Shown here: piece by piece, positions 57,871 to 64,000 of the stretch
Numbering within the stretch: the first letter of the stretch is position 1
Layout of the letters: each line of letters begins with the position of its first letter
NCBI GenBank assembly: GCA_907163345.1
Contig: CAJQUN010000007.1
Location: 3,169,206 to 3,233,205 of the forward strand
DNA: 64,000 nucleotides
Direction of reading: 5' to 3'
Source: Haberlea rhodopensis
Taxonomy: Eukaryota; Streptophyta; Magnoliopsida; Lamiales; Gesneriaceae
Program-made: the position numbers and the translations under genes
Notes under the pieces: generated by a model
What the model was told of the DNA's origin: nothing
What the model saw: the letters and a program-made list of their open reading frames with translations, nothing else
The model's database searches: none

Positions 57871-59785
57871 TTATTGATTTCGAGAAGATGAAGCCATTTG
57901 TCGTCTTGCACGGGCTTCTGGCCAGTCCATCTCATTCTGAATGCGCGTTGTTCGATCTCGACCCACTCTTCTGGTTTTTCGCAGAGTGGAGTTATGGTAC
58001 AACTCAAAAGATGGGGTGTCTCAATACTCCTCCCCCCATATTGGTTCGAACCGCCCTTGATATGTGCTCCAATATTCATTCATATTGTAATATGCCTTGA
58101 CAAATGTTTTTACATTTAGGCCATACTTTCGACAAACTTGGATCACATGTGAGCAAGGTATTCCGAGCTCTTTCCATTTTCCACAAGAACATTCTCCTGA
58201 TTTTAGATGCACAACATGGGTGTTACCCCCACGTCCTGGTCGTACTCTTGTCTTTGAGATGGAATGATAGTCGGCACGACCATATCTTTCCAACACAGAA
58301 TCTGGCCATTCTTGATTATCATCTCCAAAAACCATCTCCATGACAGAAACTGTTCTTCGTCAACAATTGCAAATGCCAAAGGTAACACTTGATTATTAGC
58401 GTCCATTGTCACGGCAATCAACATCTTATGTTGATATTTCGTATACAGATGTGTTCCATCCACGCTTATTACCCGGCGGCAATGTTGAAATCCTTCTACA
58501 CATGGTCGAAGGCCCAGAACACGTAATTCAATGTCTTCTCTCTTGGTCTGGCATTGTCAAGGTGAACCCACTCAATGACGGTGCCGGGATTCCATTTTTG
58601 CAAAGCTCCCGTATAGTAAGACAGTTTCTGAACGGAGCTCTCCCATGTCCCATACACATTCTCAACAGCACGTCGCAAACTAAACCATCATTTTGCATAA
58701 GAGATCTCAAATCCATATTTGTCTTTGACTGTTTGAATTACATACTTTATCTCGAAAGCTGGATCACGCCGAACAATTCCCACTAACAAGCTAGCAATCA
58801 TGTTTTTGTCCAAATTTGCATGATCGATAGACAGCTCACTCAAAAGGCATGTGTGAGAACCTCCATATTTGTTTATTTTGAATAATCCAACTTTCTTCTT
58901 CAACGAGGCGCCCAGGTAGTATCTACAAGGTGCATCTTCTGTACTGTGTTTGCACACAACTTTCCACAATGTTTTTGTACTTTTCACAACGCGGTACTCT
59001 CGTTTTGCAACACGTACAGAGTAAACCTTTACAGCTGCCTGCAGATGTGCTTTATTTTTGAAGACCATATCTACATGCATATCCCCTTTGGAGTAATCGT
59101 AATAACTACCCCATTTACCTGTTGGAATGTCTACTGAGTCTGCAAATACTTCAGGATGTGTCATTGAGAAGAATGGAATTGTTGGATAAATGACATGACT
59201 AGTTGTCGTGGTTGTCTCCGGTACATTAACTGACACTTCCTGGGTGATTGGGACCCCTTCATCTTCATCTGCAATTGTTTCTGACATGACACAAATGTCA
59301 ACCTCATCGTCATCAGCATCATCCTCGGACGGAATATCATCCGGTTCTGACTGATTATCATTTCCCAATTCAGCGAAACTGTCTGCTAGTGGCTCAGGAG
59401 CAATAACATCAGCATCTATTGGATCGTCATCGTGGTGTCTACCGGAGACAGTCGGTCGTTCTGCAACTACAGGCAAACAATCTACATTTTCTGGAATATA
59501 ATCATAGTTTCTTTGTTCCGTTTCTATGTAAAGTTCCAAGCAACTAAGACCTTGTTCTGAATCCAATAGCCATGCTAAATTATAATCATTATCGATTGGC
59601 AAAATTGTATGTCGTACCCCGACAAAATCTCTAAACATATGTCTTACATGTATTTTCAGAAGAAACTGGTTGCCATCGATGCCCGTGATATTATATATTT
59701 CGGTCAACAACTGCATAAAATTAATTGTGCGAGATATTGTGGTAACTCTTATTGGACCACGATCATATCTAATGGTATCCAAATC
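57871..59785 (-). pseudogene. mudrA-type MULE transposase with internal deletion
   Basis: The exon starts at 59785 behind an acceptor; a 5'-UTR exon ends at 59917. The first 360 codons are open. They contain an N-terminal region (SRTINFMQLLTEIYNITG), an acidic linker, then the Mutator DNA-binding zinc domain (GDMHVDMVFKNKAHLQAAVKV, CKHSTEDAPCRYYLGAS, INKYGGSHTC). A TGA follows YAK at 58690-58688. The next part (LRRAVENVYGTW, VFWAFDHV) leads, after a one-base loss near 58500, into the catalytic core (MDGTHLYTKYQHKMLIAV, SWRWFLEM). This joins within a few codons to VLERYG and a SWIM zinc finger (CSCGKWKELGIPCSHV). Most of the catalytic domain between first Asp and C-terminus is therefore missing. 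A further TGA lies just after WGEEY (~58020); the tail ends NQ-TAA at 57871. The true start Met is not certain. Confidence 0.9.
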
Positions 59786-60053
59786 CTGTAATATATTACC
59801 TCAACAATATAATAATATTTGAATCGACATATCTGAAAAATTTATAAAGTATTACAAATAACTAATAAATTTATAAAATCAATATGATAAAATCAATAAT
59901 ATAACAACATTTTTACCTGAAAAATACTTCGAGAGTGGTTAATTGAGATTGGAGATTGAACAATTTTAACGATAAAAATAAGATAAGAAACTATGATGAT
60001 ATGTGATTTTCGCTTCGGTATGAAAAATGAAGGGCTCGACCGGGGTATTTATA

Positions 60054-60299
60054 CCCGAGAAGGCGCCATCGGAGATGGCGCCTTCATAAAAAAAATTAAT
60101 TTTTTATATGAAGGCGGCGCCATCTAAGATGGCGCCTTCAATTATTTTTTTTATCAGATTCAGAAGCCGCCATCTCAGATGGCGCCTTTACATGAAGGCG
60201 CCATCTGAGATGGCGTTTTGAGTCATTTTAAAAACGAATTTAAAATTCGGATATTTTGTTAAATTATTTTTTTTTTTCGATTATTTTAATAAAAAACCC
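60054..60299 (-). repeat. MULE right terminal inverted repeat
   Basis: Inverted copy of the left repeat with four palindromes (60062-60082, 60116-60136, 60166-60186 and 60197-60215). On the minus strand GGGTATAAATACC near 60043-60055 is a good TATA box for the transposase. Confidence 0.9.
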
Positions 60300-60339
60300 A
60301 GCCCCTGCCTCCACTCGAAGAACCAACAGAGCAGCCATC

Positions 60340-61879
60340 TAGACATGGCCACGGTTTTTTAAAAACCGTGGCCCGGCCCGGAACCGTAACCGGGTCAACG
60401 GGCCGGTTAACCGTTGACCCGGTTCACGGTTCCGAACCGTAACCGGCCCGTCACTGTACGGGCCGGTTACGGGCCGGTTCCAACCGCCGGTTGGACCCTT
60501 TATTTTTTTTTATTGTTTATTATTTAAAATTAAATTGTGTTGTTGAGGATTCGAACCCTTGACCTCTGTCATGTTTATACAGCATCTTACCACTAAGCTA
60601 TTATCCTTATTGTTTTATTTTAGACAATATAATTATATATACTAAAAGACAATGTATATTATATGTGTAATACAATAATAACTATTTTATATTGTAAAAT
60701 CAAAATTATCTAAAAAAAATATGTTATGTTCTTAAATAAATATTGTATAATAAAAACATATCTATAACAAAGTAAATATAACAAAAAATGTTGGATAAAT
60801 TAATAAGAACTATAAATAGTGGTTGAAAAATAAAATATTTCAAAACAAATATATTATACCTTTTATAATTATTCTACAAGTACTTTATATTCATTATTTG
60901 ATTTACATTATATATATAATAATTAAATAAGTATATCTTAATTTATCACAATATGACTTACAACAGAAACTCAATAATGTAATATTTGATGAATTAATAA
61001 AATAGAAATAAACTATAGCAAAGTAAATATAACAAAAATGTTGGATAATTTCATAAGAACTAAAGAAATAGTTGTTGCAAAATAAAATATTATAATAATG
61101 AAGTAAATTATTATAAACAAATATAATATATACATTCTAATTATTCTACAAGCACTTTATTTGATTTACATTATATACAATATCAAATAAGTATATCTTA
61201 ATTTCCCACGATATGACTTACCATAGAAACTCGATAAAGTAATATTTGATTAATTAATAAAATCTTTTACTAATTTGCTTATAATGATTTGGGAACAACA
61301 TATTGAATTGATAATTAACTAACTTTATATTATATAAATTAATCACTTCTAATTGATAATCAAAAATCTCATTACTGACTCTTTTTAACATAATAAGAAC
61401 TTTTGTGTTGTTTTCTTATATATAACAAATAATTCAATGTTATATTCGTCGATTTTATTTTGTAATTGTATCAAAGTTGTATATGTTTCATATCAATTTC
61501 ATATGTAATTAGTATAATAATTATAAATGTTTCAATATCAATTTTATTTGCAATTAGACCAAAGGTGTATATGAAATAACGTCTTAGGTTAGTTTAAAAA
61601 ATTCAAGCCCTCCCTCCCCTTACATTTCCTTTGTTTTTTTTTTTATAGTGATTTTTAAATTATTTTAAATAAAATTTTAATTTTTTTTAATTTAAAAATA
61701 TAAGGGTCGAACCGTAACCGTAACCGGTGGTTAACCGTAACCGTAACCGTAACCGGCGGTTCACGAACCGTAACCGGAACCGTCTACGAAGGTTAAGGTT
61801 AAGGGTCGAGCTCTTTTGAACCGTCGAACCGGCGGTTCCGAACCGTCAACCGGCGGTTCACGAACCGTGGTCATGTCTA
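60340..61879. mobile_element. Non-autonomous hAT-like element
   Basis: The 1.54 kb element has terminal inverted repeats TAGACATGGCCACGG / TAGACATGACCACGG and GCAGCCATC on both flanks (60331-60339 and 61880-61888). The duplication reads as 9 bp; hAT elements make 8, so one flanking base may match by chance. About 180 bp at each end are packed with AACCGTAACCGG and CCGGTTC motifs in both orientations, as subterminal transposase-binding repeats often are. The interior (60520-61690) is very AT-rich with no ORF. Near-duplicate 100 bp AT-rich segments occur at 60780-60960 and 61020-61200. Confidence 0.75.
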
Positions 61880-61888
61880 GCAGCCATC

Positions 61889-62702
61889 GCGAGAGGGCCG
61901 AGCCCGAACCGAGATTTGTTTTTCGGTTTGGTGGGGAACCCGAGTGTAGCCCACTGGTTTCGCAGGTCAATGACCATGTGAAATAGCCTGTTTTTACTCT
62001 CAATTTCGGGTTCTGGATTTCTGGAGATACGATTTCAAGATCCAGATCATCGTTGTCGGAACCAAGTACCTCAACTAGCTGTTTCAGTGCATTTACGGAA
62101 GAGAAAAATAGGTGGCGCCGTCTATGAAATGGCTGGTTACGCGAAGAAAGAGGAACGCCGCAGCCGTTGAACGGAATCCAGGAGAAACGAGGCGGAAACC
62201 TAGCAGCGCAGCCGCATATGAAAACAAAGAAGAAAACATGCGAAGGGGAAGAAACCCCAGGTTTGAAAGTCAAGAGTTCTATCAAGCTGAACCAAAAACT
62301 AAATGCAGTTCTTCAAAGTTCAAATCTGTGCAGCGGACATAAATTAGAGGTAGTGAGAGACCCAACGCCGCCTACGAAAAAGACTAGGGACAGAACCCTT
62401 CTGCGACGAATAAAACCACTAAGGGGTAAGGGGAAAACCATAGCAGACAGAGAAGAAATCAACGACAAAATAAAATGGGACAAACCAAAGAAGAAGGCAA
62501 ACCCTAGCAGTAGCCGCCAGGAGAAGAAAGCAAGAATTTATATTTGTTCTGATACCAAGTAGAAAAACAAAGTTTGAAATATTTGTTGTATTTTATTATA
62601 TTAGATGAACAAATTACAGTCTAATTTATAGAAAGAAAACTAACAAACAATGCTCAAAAAATATGTAACAACAAAACACAATTCCTAATTTTAAGGATCA
62701 AC
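61889..62702 (-). other. Possible copia leader, primer site and short LTR
   Basis: On the minus strand TGTTGATCC at 62702 could start a ~140 bp LTR with a TATA-like TATAAATTAG near 62620-62630. It would end near 62563, just before TGGTATCAGAA (62557-62547), a near-match to the Met-tRNA primer site. The leader to 61889 is G/C-richer than its surroundings. The 131-codon plus-strand frame at 62167-62562 is Lys/Arg-rich and unrecognised; it is probably antisense to this leader. No gag follows because the hAT-like element and MULE lie next. The call is weak. Confidence 0.35.
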
Positions 62703-63640
62703 ATATTCCTTAAATGAGGCAGAACTTTTTTGACCATATTCTAAGCCATAACTTAACACAATAATATGAGAATAATAATCTTCAACCTCCGCCAACCCTC
62801 CTCAAATGAGCCACATGCTCGGAATAATCTTGATTGACTCGACCTGATCAGCCACAGAGTTAGTATTCAAGTTGAATTGGGTATTCAGTAGTTGAAAAAT
62901 GTTGATCGGTGTTATCTTCTAACCACAAAAATGTAAGATAATAAAGATACTTCACCTGCTCAGTCAGAAATCCACTCTCCAGGAAATCAGCCAGTTGAAT
63001 GTCATTTGTTCTCATCGGCAACCTATCAATTATGCGAAAGAGATGGTGATCCCTTAATGCAAAGGGTGGAAAATAATATTTTTGCTAATGTGGAACTAAA
63101 TGCAGCAATGTAACCTTGATCAAGTTCAGAAGTTTTTAGTTGGTTAACTTTTCCAGGGACCAGGCCAGCTCCATAGCGATTTCAATTGTAAAACAAATTA
63201 GTAATACGAACGAAAAAAAGATGCACGTTGCCACAAATAAATTCTACACTGAAAATTCAACTGCATTTCACATATCCATAAAAATATGAATAATTGTAAA
63301 GTTGCATAAAGCACCATACTAACTAAACCAGAAACATTTTAACTATAAGAATGTAAAAAAAACATTGATCGAAGTATCTTTACCTCTTTTCAATCGATAC
63401 AGCCCCACAGCTGACAAGACAACACAGTGGACATGTAAAAGGAATAATATTAGAATTCAACAGACAGATGGGGACATTTTAATTCAAAAGAAGAAAGATC
63501 AATCGTTTGGCAGGCAGAGCTAATCGAGGCACTTGATGTTATGGAGGTGAGTTACTGAAGGAACAACATTCAAGAGTGAAAAGGTCCCACTCAAGAAGAT
63601 AGCACACATGAGCACAGTTCCACCCAGAAAAGGCGACGAA
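62703..63640. other. Intergenic region before the GH17 gene
   Basis: No gene, RNA or repeat recognised. AT-rich overall. Confidence 0.4.
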
Positions 63641-63648
63641 GATTATAA
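63641..63648 (+). promoter_or_regulatory. Candidate TATA box of the GH17 gene
   Basis: ATTATAAATTC lies about 35-40 bp before the proposed ATG. This would give a very short 5' UTR, so either the real start lies elsewhere or the match is chance. Confidence 0.35.
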
Positions 63649-63681
63649 ATTCCAGGCTCAATTCCCCCCTCTGCCTGAATT

Positions 63682-64000
63682 ATGGTAGCATCCCTTACCT
63701 ACACCGTAAATGCACAAGACATTGGCATGAACTGGGGCAGGGCGTCTTCCCATCCTCTGCCGCCGCCGAAAGTGGTGGAGCTGCGGAAAGCAAACAGCAT
63801 TGCGAAAGTTAAGCTGTTTGACGCAGACCCACTTGTTCTCGAGTCACTGTCCTGTTCCAATATTCATGTAAATGTCGACATTCCCAATTCCATGCTGCGC
63901 ATCCTCAACTCTTATTTGAAGGCTGCTGAGAGCTGGGTCCAGGACAATCTCACCCGTTTCGTCTCTTATGGCGCTTCCAGGGTCCTTATTCAGTGAGTAA
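63682..64000 (+). CDS. Glucan endo-1,3-beta-glucosidase-like (GH17), 5' end only
   Basis: From ATG 63682 the frame reads MVASLTYTVNAQDIGMNWGRASSHPLPPPKVVELRK and so on. NWG.xxSHPLPP, KVKLFDAD, the VxIPN-like DIPNSMLRIL and YLKAAESWVQDNL match the N-terminal third of plant GH17 beta-1,3-glucanases, cell-wall enzymes that cut callose. The first dozen residues are too short and weakly hydrophobic for a usual signal peptide, so an upstream exon or a damaged start is possible. The match fades at GASRVLIQ, just before a donor-like GTGAGTAA (63993-64000). The catalytic Glu residues would lie beyond the right edge. It may be a real first exon or a truncated pseudogene. Confidence 0.7.

Larger units (their letters stand above)
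54622..60299. mobile_element. Mutator-like element carrying PMD gene and mudrA transposase
   Basis: The 5.7 kb element has long terminal inverted repeats of about 245 bp and a 9 bp duplication AGCCCCTGC (54613-54621 and 60300-60308; a tenth base also matches). Ends read about SGGTTTTTT. Two genes converge inside: a plant mobile domain gene on plus (55343-57693) and a mudrA-type transposase on minus (59785-57871), with about 180 bp between their ends. Each is disabled by indels or stops and the transposase lacks a catalytic segment, so this copy could move only with help from another element. TSD length, TIR length and transposase family agree with the Mutator superfamily. Confidence 0.93.

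Noticed and set aside
62167..62562. 131-codon basic ORF
   Set aside because: Unrecognised composition-driven frame opposite a probable retroelement leader. No start or splice context supports it.
1..64000. tRNA or rRNA genes
   Set aside because: I looked for cloverleaf-like and 5S/18S/28S signatures and recognised none. A covariance-model search would be decisive.

Overview
The window is nuclear DNA of a flowering plant, most likely a eudicot. It is AT-rich, its genes have GT-AG introns, and it is dense in plant-specific transposons. The sequence alone does not identify a species. Only four host loci are visible: an LRR protein with a ubiquitin-like domain (28859-33679, +), a ubiquitin-activating enzyme E1 (34601-39543, -), the 40S ribosomal protein eS4 (40886-43366, -) and the 5' end of a GH17 beta-1,3-glucanase-like gene (63682 to the right edge, +). 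The first two converge on each other.

Left third (1-28032). One long degenerate array of ~22 bp AT-rich units, whose orientation flips several times, has been split by insertions. These are a TRIM-like element (2096-2685, TSD ATATA), a decayed Sirevirus-type Ty1/copia element on the minus strand (element A, 3193-13860, TSD ATATG) and a nearly intact, very young relative on the plus strand (element B, 15349-27516, TSD TGTAT). A further LTR-like unit (13-1369) abuts the array on the left. A and B share gag, pol and a third downstream ORF of unknown function. A is broken by stops and frameshifts. B has LTRs that are almost identical by eye. A LINE reverse-transcriptase fragment lies between the array and the first host gene.

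Middle (28.8-43.5 kb). This is the gene island. The E1 gene has all its catalytic blocks, but the Met codon where I expect plant E1 proteins to start reads AAG, so its true N-terminus is uncertain. The eS4 gene has a first coding exon that consists only of the ATG.

Right third (43.6-62.7 kb). This holds a copia gag relic, an Athila-like Ty3/gypsy element with gag and protease but no reverse transcriptase or integrase (45119-51943, TSD AGGAG), an AT-rich desert with twin hairpins, a 5.7 kb Mutator-like element (54622-60299) and a non-autonomous hAT-like element (60340-61879). The Mutator-like element carries two convergent genes: a plant-mobile-domain (MAIN/MAIL-type) gene and a mudrA-type transposase. 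Both are disabled. Its long terminal inverted repeats each hold four related palindromes. It and the hAT-like element sit about 30 bp apart in one ancestral sequence. All calls come from reading the sequence and from recalled family knowledge; no database search was run.
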